Source: Halogeometricum sp. S1BR25-6
GTDB taxonomy: Archaea; Halobacteriota; Halobacteria; Halobacteriales; Haloferacaceae
Reading direction: 5' to 3'
Length of the DNA stretch: 64,000 nucleotides
NCBI RefSeq assembly: GCF_031624495.1
Contig: NZ_JAMQOP010000005.1
Coordinates: 248,001-312,000 of the forward strand
Of the stretch, positions 16,280 through 24,693 are shown piece by piece; the stretch's first letter is position 1; each line of letters begins with the position of its first letter. The position numbers and the translations under genes were made by a program. Below the pieces are notes generated by a model that worked only from the letters and a program-made list of their open reading frames with translations, did not search any database and was not told the origin of the DNA.

Positions 16280-18058
16280 TCACTCGCCTCTGTTGAAGCC
16301 ATACGCCAACATTTCAGCGGCCTTCCGCTGTTCAGTTGCGATGATTTCCCACACTTGGTCAAGCGCCGTTCCTTCGACCTGCTGATACCCTCTGAAGACG
16401 TTCCAAAACGGCCCCCACGGCTCACCACCCGACTTTGGAAGGATCCTGTAGCCTATTTGAGTCTCGGACTGATTCCCTTTACTAATGTATTCGGTCTTTG
16501 TAGCGAGTTGTCCTTCGTTCAGCCCCCATGGTTTTGGGGGATTTACCCCGTGATATCGCTTGAGATACTTGGCGAGAAGGACGTCACGCTCTAGCTTTTG
16601 AACAGTGAACGTCCGTCTGGTCGCTACGCCACTCGCACTGCCGCTCTTCCTTTCGTTCGCTTTCGATTTTCTTGTCCCCGCTTTCCATTCTCCACCCACG
16701 GAGAAGTTGAACACTTTTTTGGCCGAAAGTCCAATCCCTCCTTTGAAACTCCCACTCCCCTCAGTGTATGATACAATACTGATGCTGTCACTGGTTTGCT
16801 TGAAGATGGAGAGCTGGAACACGACCTCCAATCCCCCACGGACGATTTTAGGTGACGAAGTGGGGACGATGGTTCTCATTTCAGACGTCGCTTCTTGGAC
16901 TTCGGGATAGTATGTCGTTTCTCGCTCAGTATCCAACTTCTCTCCAAGGCTATCCTGGAGTGTCAGAACAAACGATGTCAAAGCCTTGCCCTCGAAGAAT
17001 TCTAGGTAGCGGTTTACTAGTTGCCAGTCGTCCTCCGACCCGCTCTTTCCAGCTCTGATACGTTCTGCGATCTCCCGCGCCTTCTCTTCAGCCTGCCTCT
17101 CATCAACACTCGTGAGAACATTAGTTATTTTGACACTTGGTCTGTCTCGTTGTCGTTGAATTACGCTATTGATCCGATGCGCGACGTGGGGCTGCTCATG
17201 ACCCTGAAGCCGCTTTCTCCCAGTGGACTGCCCGCTGTACGGTAAGACGGATGACAATCCATGCTCTCTCTCGTCCGAGCCCGGACGAATCCCGCCCACG
17301 TTGGACTGCTGTACGACATGCGCCAGCTCGTGCGCAATTAACCGCCGTCCCTCCTGTGTCCTCGGTGCAAACCGACCCTCATCGAAAATCACGTCGTTCC
17401 CTACCGTGTACGCCCGGGCGTTCACCGCCCGCGCTGATCGCTCGGCGGGTGCGTCAGTGTGTACTCGCACTCGAGAAAAGTCGTGGCCGAAGCGTTGTTC
17501 CATGAAACCACGTGTGACCGGCTCGAGTGGTCGGCCGGGCGTGCGCAGGACCTTGTGTACCTCTGGCGGGACGGTGCCGGAGGGTGGCTCAGCGGCGTCA
17601 CGCTGTAGCTCGGGATTAGCGGCTACCTTTCTATACCCGTCTTTCCGTGTCAAAAGAGAGTCCGGCGATGGAGTGATCTGGCGTGGGCCGGGCTGCGTAA
17701 CGCGCACGGGCTGGACGGCGGTTCCATCCGGCATCCGCATGACCTGCTCTGTTACCCGATCGGCCTCTTGCTCGTACTTGTCGTCTGGCTGTCCGACTCT
17801 CATCTCCGACCGGGTTTTCGGTTCGCTCCATTCGGCCACCAGCCGTTGCACCGCTTGGTTACCGTGGCTCCGCTGTAATCGCAACAGCGGACGGTCTCGG
17901 TCCCCCGGAACCGGGCCCGGGCGTTCGCGTGTCCCCACTCGCCACCTCGGTTTCTGATCTTGCCGCCTCGCCTCGGTACGCCTTCTTCCGTCACCGTCCG
18001 CCTTCGTCTCCTTGTCGCCCGCTCGGCTCCGGCGCATCAGCAAACCGAAACGCGGCAT
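16280..18058 (-). CDS. eCIS-core (DUF4157) protein, candidate injected cargo
   Basis: A 592-aa protein. After a basic, disordered start comes the motif LQRSHGNQAVQRL (residues 61-73), a linker with M-R-V-G-Q-P-D-D-K-Y-E-Q-E-A-D, then the eCIS core domain with RVRVHTDAPAERSARAVNA and the metal-site motif HELAHVVQQ (243-251). The last ~270 residues are unique: helical first, then a Gly/Ser-rich beta-like stretch (GSGSFKGGIGLSAKKVFNFS). No toxin family is recognisable; a pore-forming or other membrane activity is only a guess. Third positions are more AT-rich than in the eCIS locus, suggesting separate acquisition. ATG 18058 is preferred over TTG 18094. It lies about 20 kb from the eCIS operon, between repeats E and F. 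Confidence 0.82.
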   Translation of the reverse strand: MPRFGLLMRRSRAGDKETKADGDGRRRTEARRQDQKPRWRVGTRERPGPVPGDRDRPLLRLQRSHGNQAVQRLVAEWSEPKTRSEMRVGQPDDKYEQEADRVTEQVMRMPDGTAVQPVRVTQPGPRQITPSPDSLLTRKDGYRKVAANPELQRDAAEPPSGTVPPEVHKVLRTPGRPLEPVTRGFMEQRFGHDFSRVRVHTDAPAERSARAVNARAYTVGNDVIFDEGRFAPRTQEGRRLIAHELAHVVQQSNVGGIRPGSDEREHGLSSVLPYSGQSTGRKRLQGHEQPHVAHRINSVIQRQRDRPSVKITNVLTSVDERQAEEKAREIAERIRAGKSGSEDDWQLVNRYLEFFEGKALTSFVLTLQDSLGEKLDTERETTYYPEVQEATSEMRTIVPTSSPKIVRGGLEVVFQLSIFKQTSDSISIVSYTEGSGSFKGGIGLSAKKVFNFSVGGEWKAGTRKSKANERKSGSASGVATRRTFTVQKLERDVLLAKYLKRYHGVNPPKPWGLNEGQLATKTEYISKGNQSETQIGYRILPKSGGEPWGPFWNVFRGYQQVEGTALDQVWEIIATEQRKAAEMLAYGFNRGE

Positions 18059-18271
18059 TGGATCGCCGGGACGGGAGCGCCCAGTTCGGCGCAACCGGTA
18101 CTGCCTGGGCCACCAACAATCATATGTCAGGAAGGGTTCACGAGGACATAAGCTGTTCGCTCAACTTTCAAAAACGCGCGGTGACGACCCCGGACCGCAA
18201 CCCGGGGTACCAGGGGAACGTTGCGAAACACAATTCTAAATAATGGTCTATGGCTGCCGTCGAATGGAGAC

Positions 18272-18364
18272 TACTGAACTCACCCACTGAGTCGGTCACG
18301 ACGCTTCTGACAGCGTTTGGTGAGGTTTCTGTGGGCGTGCTGCATAGAGGGCGCGTCTCGGTCA
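18272..18364 (+). repeat. 93-bp repeat copy F
   Basis: Last forward-polarity copy. Arms 18272-18298 and 18338-18364, with matching boxes GAGTCGGTCA and GTCTCGGTCA. It has an intact central stem of ACGCT with AGCGT. It lies in the gap between the cargo gene and the next minus-strand gene. Confidence 0.87.
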
Positions 18365-18547
18365 ATTGGTCCAAACGGGATGTTTGAAAATCTTCACTGA
18401 ACACGGTAATAGAAGCTCTGTTGAAACCCTCTGGGAGTTACAGGGTTGAATGAACCCCGGCCGCTGCCCGAGTGGATCCAGGAGGCAGTAGAACCAGACG
18501 GTAGTTGCACCCCGAGAGCGGTCTGGCAGAAGAGGCGATACGAATCG

Positions 18548-18976
18548 TCAGCTCTGTGTTTGACGGATGAATTCGTCGAGTGCTTCTTCGATGAGCGTCG
18601 CAACCCGTTCACTATATCGCCAGAGTGCTGCGTTGAGTCGCTCTTCGGCCTCGTCGTCGAGGTCGTCTGCCCCACGAAGGACGGAGTCTTTGGTGATCTG
18701 CGGGTGGTACACACAAACGACGCCGAGTGGGGTATCCGAACTCAAGGTCCCCGCCGTGTGGATTCCGTACTGATCGGTTCCCCAGACACCATCGCCGCCC
18801 TCTCGCTCCAGTTCGGAGTCGAGTGCATCGAGCAACTGTACCTCTTTGGTGGAGAGGAGAGGATCGTCACCTTCGAACAGTTCAGTGTACGCCTCCATCC
18901 GGGCACTTTTCGTCCACTGGTCCAACTGGGAACGCGCCCGTAGTACGAGCTGTCGTTCGTCTGGAAACTCGGCCAT
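18548..18976 (-). CDS. Conserved-looking haloarchaeal protein of unknown function
   Basis: A 142-aa acidic, mostly helical soluble protein. It starts MAEFPDERQLVLRARSQLDQ and ends in a long helix (WRYSERVATLIEEALDEFI). Composition and codon use are typical of a core haloarchaeal gene. I do not recognise a domain with confidence. ATG 18976 is chosen because the 34-residue upstream extension is basic, Cys- and Ser-rich and unlike the rest. It shares its interval with the UspA gene. Confidence 0.65.
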   Translation of the reverse strand: MAEFPDERQLVLRARSQLDQWTKSARMEAYTELFEGDDPLLSTKEVQLLDALDSELEREGGDGVWGTDQYGIHTAGTLSSDTPLGVVCVYHPQITKDSVLRGADDLDDEAEERLNAALWRYSERVATLIEEALDEFIRQTQS

Positions 18977-19183
18977 GGTTCTAGAAGGGGTGCAAGACGA
19001 ATGAACGTTTGTACAACATCTACGGATGGTGAGTGTGTCGGTGGTGGCGGCGTACTTAACACCGGCTTCGTCGCTCACATTCGCATTTGGTTCGTGTGCG
19101 TATCGGACTGCTCGGGAGAAGTGAAGTCCTGTATTCGACGACGGGACGCTTTCGATCGTGAACCCACAGAGAGGAGTTGATAA

Positions 19184-19591
19184 CTACACGACGACCAGTT
19201 TCGTGTTCAGATGGCGCTGCAAGAACACCTCGAGATCTGTGTCGATGTCGAGGCGATCGGAGAGTATCTGACGCCACCGTGCTTTGGTGTCCTTTCCGAT
19301 GACGACGTAGTCGACGTCTTGCTGTATGGCCTCGTAAAGGATGGCCTCTTCGAGCAAGAACGCGTTTCGGACGTGGTAGCTCGCGTTCGGGAGTGAGCCG
19401 AACTCACGCCCGACCGCGCGAACGAGTTCTTCCCGCTCGACGTGCTCGCCCTTGTGGAGGAGATTCACATAGAGAATATACAGGTGAGAGTTTTCATGTC
19501 CATGAGCAAGTTCAATCGCTCGTTTCAGGGTTCGAACGCTACTTTCTCGCAGGGGATATCGGATAGGGACCAAGAATCCAGTCTCGTACAT
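19184..19591 (-). CDS. Universal stress protein (UspA family)
   Basis: About 135 aa with the UspA fold: FLVPIRYPLRESSVRTLKRA, strand-helix pairs around HLYILYVNLLHKGEH, and DVDYVVIGKDTKARWRQIL near the end. The canonical ATP-binding G-2x-G-9x-G-S/T motif is not well kept, which points to a non-ATP-binding member. ATG 19591 is favoured over GTG 19606. Role presumed in stress survival. Confidence 0.8.
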   Translation of the reverse strand: MYETGFLVPIRYPLRESSVRTLKRAIELAHGHENSHLYILYVNLLHKGEHVEREELVRAVGREFGSLPNASYHVRNAFLLEEAILYEAIQQDVDYVVIGKDTKARWRQILSDRLDIDTDLEVFLQRHLNTKLVVV

Positions 19592-20340
19592 ACTGTTTGA
19601 ACTCACTCGGAGCTGCCCAGTAACTCACTCTTCGGTACGCGGTGAATACCAATCATTCGCAATCATATCGACATGGTGACGACGTTAGCCTGTTCTTTTG
19701 CTGCATGTGAACACTTATCTAGGCTCCAGTCGTCTAACCCGGTTAGAGTCCTGTCTGACGATTCGACCAGTCACTACAGTTTCGACGGTGACTCAGCCGA
19801 ACACTATCTATTCCTCGGGGCGATCATCACCATCGTTATGGACAGTACCGTAACAGACGGATCGCCCACAGTAACCGAAATCAACGCGCTACCAGGGTAC
19901 GGGAACAACCTCCACACGCACCCGCCTAACGAACTGTTTTACCCCAACCATTGTCTGGCTTCGCCACCCGGATTTCCCGCCCGGATGCAAAAGAGAAGTT
20001 CATCCCCACAAACCACGGACGCTAGACTGGATGTCGCCTCCCGAATGGCTGAGTAGAGTATGGTGGCGATGTTGGCTGTGGTCACGGACTTCTCATAGCG
20101 ATTAGCGCAAGTCTTCATACGTTCCAACGTGGCAGACCGCAGATGTGTTGAACTCGGTGTGCGAGATATAGAGGGTTGTATTCAGCACGTCATTGCTGTT
20201 CTTTTCACACCGTTGATTGCAAAACAGTCGTTCAGTAGAGACGTGCGTATCTTGCACGCGCCACGAGAACTATTCAATAGGGACAGGCGAGCCCGCAACT
20301 CCATGCTTGACAAACCACTAGACGGTGTCCCGCCTTCGAT
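19592..20340. other. Long intergenic region containing a degenerate repeat copy
   Basis: About 750 bp. Apart from the degenerate 93-bp repeat copy P at 20160-20256, I find no gene I can support. An open frame at 19673-20056 has no family likeness and unusual composition. The polarity of the repeats switches within or next to this stretch. Confidence 0.45.
20160..20256 (-). repeat. Degenerate 93-bp repeat copy P
   Basis: About 97 bp in reverse polarity: first arm with TGCGAGATAT, AGAGGGT and GTATTCAGCA, second arm ending GTATCTTGCA. The centre has lost TGTCAGAAG. Recognition rests on the two arms and their spacing. Confidence 0.5.
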
Positions 20341-20823
20341 CTATGTATGTGCAGTGGTTGAGCCAGTCTCAGAATCTGAACTACTCCCTGTAGTCCGAGG
20401 CCATTTCCAGGCATACCTGAGAACTAGTGCAAGAAGAACGACTTCTACAATAACACCAAAATACATATGTGGCCAAGATTCACCCACTATATTGAATAAA
20501 GTAAAAGGAATATAGAGTATTGCCACGACGATATTCGTCCAGCGATTCACTTTTGCCGGCAATGACAGTGACAGGAAAATCATCAAACCCGGAATTGACA
20601 CAAATACTAGTGCAACCAGCGCCCATGTTGGCGTAATGTCGAACGTGAATACTTTTCCAATTAGTATATCCTCAATAGTCCCTGGCTTGTAAAACCCAAA
20701 AATGTCTACATATACATATAAAAACATAAATGATGTCCACAACCCCGCGAGCTTCAGTTTTACATTTATCTCGATGTCTTCCAACACGTTTGTCTCGTTT
20801 ACTTCGGTACGTGATTCACTCAT
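20341..20823 (-). CDS. DUF6326 family membrane protein
   Basis: A 160-aa membrane protein with four predicted helices. Family features are VLEDIEINVKLKLAGLWTSF, then FLYVYVDIFGFYKPG, then FVSIPGLMIFLSLSLPAKVN-R-W and Y-I-P-F-T-L-F-N-I. DUF6326 has no known function. The gene is clearly more AT-rich than its neighbours, with many A/T third positions, suggesting import. ATG 20823 is chosen. It is the sole gene between degenerate repeat P and repeat G. Confidence 0.82.
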   Translation of the reverse strand: MSESRTEVNETNVLEDIEINVKLKLAGLWTSFMFLYVYVDIFGFYKPGTIEDILIGKVFTFDITPTWALVALVFVSIPGLMIFLSLSLPAKVNRWTNIVVAILYIPFTLFNIVGESWPHMYFGVIVEVVLLALVLRYAWKWPRTTGSSSDSETGSTTAHT

Positions 20824-20936
20824 ATTATTTATATCCATACTGACATGAACCACCAGCCGTGTAAAGTGGTACCAATTTCACGCTGTGATGGTGTGACGAG
20901 CAACTGAGTGACTCACGATCCACCAGACGGGAAGCG

Positions 20937-21029
20937 TGCTGAATACGCGCCCTCTATTCAGCACAACCACAGAAACCGTACCGAACGTTGTCAACAACGA
21001 CGTGTTGACTGTAGAGGGAGAGTGCAGCA
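20937..21029 (-). repeat. 93-bp repeat copy G
   Basis: Reverse polarity. The first arm (20937-20963) is itself a near-perfect palindrome, TGCTGAATA facing TATTCAGCA. The central stem has changed to CGTT with AACG (20986-20999), a compensatory pair relative to the consensus. Confidence 0.87.
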
Positions 21030-21112
21030 CATCGTTACTCGTCCCAGTGAATCCGGTGAGGCGAATCTCGAACAGAGAAAACGATTTACAGGCACGTCTG
21101 CAAGTACCGATA

Positions 21113-21265
21113 ATGGGTAGCTACGCAACACCACCGAATTGGACCGATGAATCGTCAGACGACGACGAACCTCGGCCTCGACTCGGTGACCTGCTTTCAG
21201 GCCGACTTGCAGATGTTACTGTTGATTCCGTAGAGGCGGTACGTGACGAACGAAAGCGGGAATGA
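21113..21265 (+). CDS. Probable VapB-type antitoxin
   Basis: A 50-aa acidic protein: MGSYATPPNWTDESSDD, then RPRLGDLLSGRLADVTVDSV and a charged end. Its stop overlaps the ATG of the following PIN-domain gene (ATGA), the usual layout of an antitoxin/toxin pair. The sequence has no recognised DNA-binding motif, so the role rests mainly on context and size. It remains open although its toxin partner is interrupted. Confidence 0.6.
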   Translation: MGSYATPPNWTDESSDDDEPRPRLGDLLSGRLADVTVDSVEAVRDERKRE

Positions 21266-21654
21266 AGCTCTTCATCGATACGAACGTCTTCATCGCCAGT
21301 TTGACTGACGAACCGAGTCGTGGTGAGATTGCGACGCGGTTGCTCAACGGAGACCACGAGTTCTGCACATCTATTCTGAATCTCATGGAAATTCGGTCAG
21401 TCATGACGAAGAAGAAGCGCGTTGAGTAGGACCGCGTCGAAGCGGTGTTGTCGGACATCTACAGTAGCGTGGATATCTATGCACCCGAAATCAGTGACCA
21501 GATTACAGCGTATGAATTACAGCGAGATACTCTGCTCTACACAATGGACTGTGTGCTCCTCGCATTAGCGGACGATGTTGATACGACCATGGTTACCTTC
21601 GACGGAGAGTTGCTCAGTCACGGTGGTGTTGCACCGGAAGATTTGATCGAGTAA
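21262..21654 (+). pseudogene. PIN-domain (VapC-type) toxin interrupted by a stop
   Basis: The frame starts MKLFIDTNVFIASLTDEP, with the first acidic residue of the PIN nuclease site in IDTNVFI, and continues with E-I-R-S-V-M-T-K-K-K-R-V-E. A TAG at 21427-21429 (codon 56) then breaks it. The same frame resumes without further stops and contains the later PIN motifs YTMDCVLLALADD and M-V-T-F-D-G-E-L-L. One substitution (for example CAG to TAG) explains the break. VapC-type toxins are site-specific RNases, so this one is presumably silenced. Confidence 0.85.
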
Positions 21655-21704
21655 CTGCTTGGACTAATTCTCGGTGTAATCTACACGTAGTGACAGATGC
21701 TGCA

Positions 21705-21731
21705 CGCTGCATAGAGAGATGCCTCGATCAG
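21705..21731 (+). repeat. Possible half copy of the 93-bp repeat
   Basis: CGCTGCATAG, AGAGATG, then CCTCGATCA resembles the right arm of copy F in forward polarity. It sits between the broken toxin and a 33-residue reading frame. Tentative. Confidence 0.35.
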
Positions 21732-21778
21732 AGGCGGGCCAACGCAATATTTTCAAGGGGAGAAAAAATGTTAGAAGT

Positions 21779-21880
21779 ATGAACGCAACCCAAAAGAAAC
21801 GTCTCGGGAACGTGGTAGGCATAATCAGCATTGCCATCTCTCTCCTCATCGTAATCTCTTGGGTTATGGGGCTCATCTAA
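21779..21880 (+). CDS. Tiny single-pass membrane protein (tentative)
   Basis: A 33-codon frame starting MNATQKKRLGNVVG, followed by one hydrophobic helix (I-I-S-I-A-I-S-L-L-I-V-I-S-W-V-M-G-L-I) and a stop. A purine-rich GGGGAGAAAAAA lies upstream. A basic start followed by one helix is typical of small membrane proteins. No family is recognised and expression is unproven. It lies alone between a possible half site and repeat H. Confidence 0.4.
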   Translation: MNATQKKRLGNVVGIISIAISLLIVISWVMGLI

Positions 21881-21934
21881 ATTTGAGGCTGAATCGAAAG
21901 CGTCCAGCATCGTCTTTATGACCGGCACGGAGAG

Positions 21935-22027
21935 TGACCGATTCGCGCTCTGTATTCAGCACACTCGCAGAAACCTCACCGAACGCTGTCAGAAGCGTCG
22001 TGACCGATTCAGAGGATAGATGCAGCA
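21935..22027 (-). repeat. 93-bp repeat copy H
   Basis: Reverse polarity and close to consensus. Both variable boxes are identical, TGACCGATTC. The central stem 21983-21998 is ACGCT, loop GTCAGA, AGCGT. The following 295 bp up to the FG-GAP gene hold no supported gene. Confidence 0.9.
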
Positions 22028-22322
22028 CACGTCCCATCTGGTTGGTCGTGATTCACTCAGTTGCTCATCACACCATCGCAGCGTGAAAATGTTACACGTT
22101 CACGTGGGTAACGGTAGTAGGACGGAACGAGAAGGTCGAAAACAAATAGATCTATCCCACCGGTGGAACCGTTATAACCGCCGTAGTTGAGCGTAAGTCG
22201 GATTGACGTTTCGCCGGGGACAATCCCTGCCGAGGCACGCCAGCTGCGTGGAAAGGTCTCGTGAGGAGTGCTGCCGAAGCGAGTCGAGCAGCGAATAGAG
22301 ACATCACTGGAAACAGAAGATA

Positions 22323-24260
22323 ATGGACGAAAGGAAACCAGAGAAACGACTGTACCGGGCGGATAAAACAACGACCACCGACACGGAGACCGATTCAGAG
22401 AGAGAACAGCCGAGGGAGTGGGGACTCGACCGGCGGACGTTCATCGGGGCCGCGACACTGCTCGGACTCGGTGGCGGCGCACTCGGGGGGTTGCCAGCTC
22501 CCGTGGCCGCAGAGGTTGTTGATGAGTGGCTTGAACAGATAAAGCTCACTGCAAGCGACGCCACATCGAACGCAGAGTTCGGTCGATCAGTAGCGTTGAG
22601 CGAGGATGGTACCACCGCGCTCATCGGGTCAGCACGAACAGAGGCGGCATACCTCTACGACCTGAACGCAAGCCCACCGACCGAGACGAAACTCACCGCC
22701 AGCGACGGCGAGGCTGGATCTCGCTTCGGTTGGTCGGTAGGGATAAGCAGTAATGGGAGCACGGCTCTCGTCAGCGCACCCACGGTATTCGGCTTTGACG
22801 ATAGTTCGGGTTCGGCGTACGTCTACGACCTGAGCGTGAGTCCACCGACCGAGACGAAACTCACCGCCAGCGACGACGTGGACGGCGATTATTTCGGGGT
22901 TTCGGCGGCGCTAAGTAAAGACGGGAACACGGCACTCATCGGTGATAGCACAGATGATGACGCTGGCGATAATTCGGGCGGTGTGTACATCTACGACCTG
23001 AGCGTGAGTCCACCGACCGAGTCGAAAGTTACCGCCAGCGACGCAGCCGATGCCGATCTGTTTGGGAGTGCAGTCGCGGTAAGTAGTGACGGGAACACTG
23101 CACTCGTCGGGGCTCCCCGGGTCGACAGAAGTGCGTTCAGTAGTGACTGGGGCGCGGCCTACGTCTACGACCTGAGCGTGAGTCCACCGACCGAGACGAA
23201 ACTCGTTGCCAGCGATGGTAGCGCCGACGATAGGTTCGGTGAATCAGTGGCGGTGAGCAGCAACGGCAACACTGCTATCATCAGTTCTCCTGGAGACGAC
23301 ACCGCTGGGACCAGTACAAACTCGGGCTCAGCGTACGTCTACGACCTGAGCGTGAGTCCACCGACTGAGACGAAACTCGTCTCCAGTGATATCTCTAGTG
23401 CCGATCGCTTCGGTCAATCGGTGGCGGTGAGCGGTGACGGAAACACGGCGTTCGTCGGTAACCCCGGTGACGATGGTGCTAGCGCTGATACGGGTGCGGT
23501 GTACGTCTACGACCTGAGCGTGAGTCCACCGACCGAGTCGAAGTTCACCGTCAGCGATAGCAGCGGGGGCGCTCTACTCGGTGATTCAATCGCAGGGAGT
23601 GCGGACGGCAATACGGCGCTCGCGGGCGCTCCCAAGCAGCAACCTTCTGATCTCATCGGTTCCGGGGCGGCATATGTGTTCACGCGATCGACCGAGCCCG
23701 AAAACCAGCCACCGACGGCGTCGTTCAGCTACGACCCAACCGATCCCGAAGTCGGAGAGGAGCTCACCTTCGACGCCAGCGGGTCGACCGACCCCGACGG
23801 TGACGGGACGATTGTCTCCTACGACTGGAGCTTCGATGACGGGACGACGGGAACTGGCCAGACGACGACCCACACCTACACTGCTGAGGCTGACTACGAG
23901 GTGACGCTGACGGTGACCGACGATGCCGGCGAGACCGACATGGCCACCCAGACTGTGCCGGTCGTCGTCTTCGCCGATCCGCTCGTGGTGACGTTTCGCA
24001 ATATTTCGCTTTCGATTGGGCCGCCACAAGACCTGGACGGCGATGGACTCTACGAAGACGTGAATGCCGATGGGGTCGCACAAGACGTTACCGGACCGCC
24101 AGACCCCGAAACCGACGACGTTGATGCACTGAACGCCATCGTTGCAGACTACGAGTCCGGGAGCCTTGCGCTGAACCAGTACCAAGTCACGGCGCTTGAC
24201 TTCAATGGCGATGGTATCCTCAGTAGAAAGGACGTGAACGCCCTCAGGAAATTACTCTGA
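22323..24260 (+). CDS. Exported FG-GAP-repeat protein with PKD and dockerin-like domains
   Basis: A 645-aa protein. Near residue 38 a Tat-like signal (DRRTFIGAATLLGLGGGALG) predicts export in folded form. About seven beta-propeller blades follow, each with T-K-L-T-A-S-D, F-G-x-S-V-A-V-S-x-D-G-N-T-A-L and S-A-Y-V-Y-D-L-S-V-S-P-P, the FG-GAP style of integrin-like propellers. Then come a PKD domain (TASFSYDPTDPEVGEELTFD) and a C-terminal pair of calcium-binding dockerin-like segments (DLDGDGLYEDVNADG and DFNGDGILSRKDVNAL). It is likely a surface adhesion or binding protein. A paralogue without the PKD domain is at 31590-33203. Sole gene between repeats H and I. Confidence 0.85.
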   Translation: MDERKPEKRLYRADKTTTTDTETDSEREQPREWGLDRRTFIGAATLLGLGGGALGGLPAPVAAEVVDEWLEQIKLTASDATSNAEFGRSVALSEDGTTALIGSARTEAAYLYDLNASPPTETKLTASDGEAGSRFGWSVGISSNGSTALVSAPTVFGFDDSSGSAYVYDLSVSPPTETKLTASDDVDGDYFGVSAALSKDGNTALIGDSTDDDAGDNSGGVYIYDLSVSPPTESKVTASDAADADLFGSAVAVSSDGNTALVGAPRVDRSAFSSDWGAAYVYDLSVSPPTETKLVASDGSADDRFGESVAVSSNGNTAIISSPGDDTAGTSTNSGSAYVYDLSVSPPTETKLVSSDISSADRFGQSVAVSGDGNTAFVGNPGDDGASADTGAVYVYDLSVSPPTESKFTVSDSSGGALLGDSIAGSADGNTALAGAPKQQPSDLIGSGAAYVFTRSTEPENQPPTASFSYDPTDPEVGEELTFDASGSTDPDGDGTIVSYDWSFDDGTTGTGQTTTHTYTAEADYEVTLTVTDDAGETDMATQTVPVVVFADPLVVTFRNISLSIGPPQDLDGDGLYEDVNADGVAQDVTGPPDPETDDVDALNAIVADYESGSLALNQYQVTALDFNGDGILSRKDVNALRKLL

Positions 24261-24503
24261 GGAGGCCAGCTCGACGGGACCCCGGGCAAATCGATCGTCT
24301 GGGATCACGGCGGTACAAGAGCCGCTCCCTATCCCATTGCTACTGATCCGCAACCCGAAATACCCAACTCAGCGACTCCCGATACGAAGATCCATCAGTC
24401 TAAGGACTCTCCAAAAGAGATGGTATCTCTTTCACCTCCATCGCACTACTTGGCGTATTTTCAATATCTCCTTGATCGGAGAAGCAGATCTGAACAGACT
24501 TTG

Positions 24504-24596
24504 TGCTGAATACAGAGCGCGTATTCAGCACACTCGCAGAAACCTCTCCAACTACTGCCAGAAGTAGTGTGCTGACTACAGAGTATACATTTCTCA
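24504..24596 (-). repeat. 93-bp repeat copy I
   Basis: Reverse polarity. The first arm is a perfect palindrome (TGCTGAATAC, 7 nt, GTATTCAGCA). The central stem has become ACTACT with AGTAGT (24551-24568), all compensatory. The rest of the 433-bp gap around it holds no supported gene. Confidence 0.87.
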
Positions 24597-24693
24597 ACCC
24601 GGCCGCGACCGTCACGAGTAAAGCAAGAGCCAGGTAGGCGACAGCAATCTGCCGGGAACCTGTATTCGCGGCGTTGTCGAATTATTCAGAACG

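Noticed and set aside
19673-20056. 127-residue plus-strand open frame
   Set aside because: No recognisable motif, Ser/Thr/Pro-rich composition atypical of halophile proteins and no plausible promoter spacing.
22057-22371. 104-residue minus-strand open frame upstream of the FG-GAP gene
   Set aside because: It overlaps the FG-GAP start and has no domain; a short coding-like stretch may be a remnant but cannot be supported.
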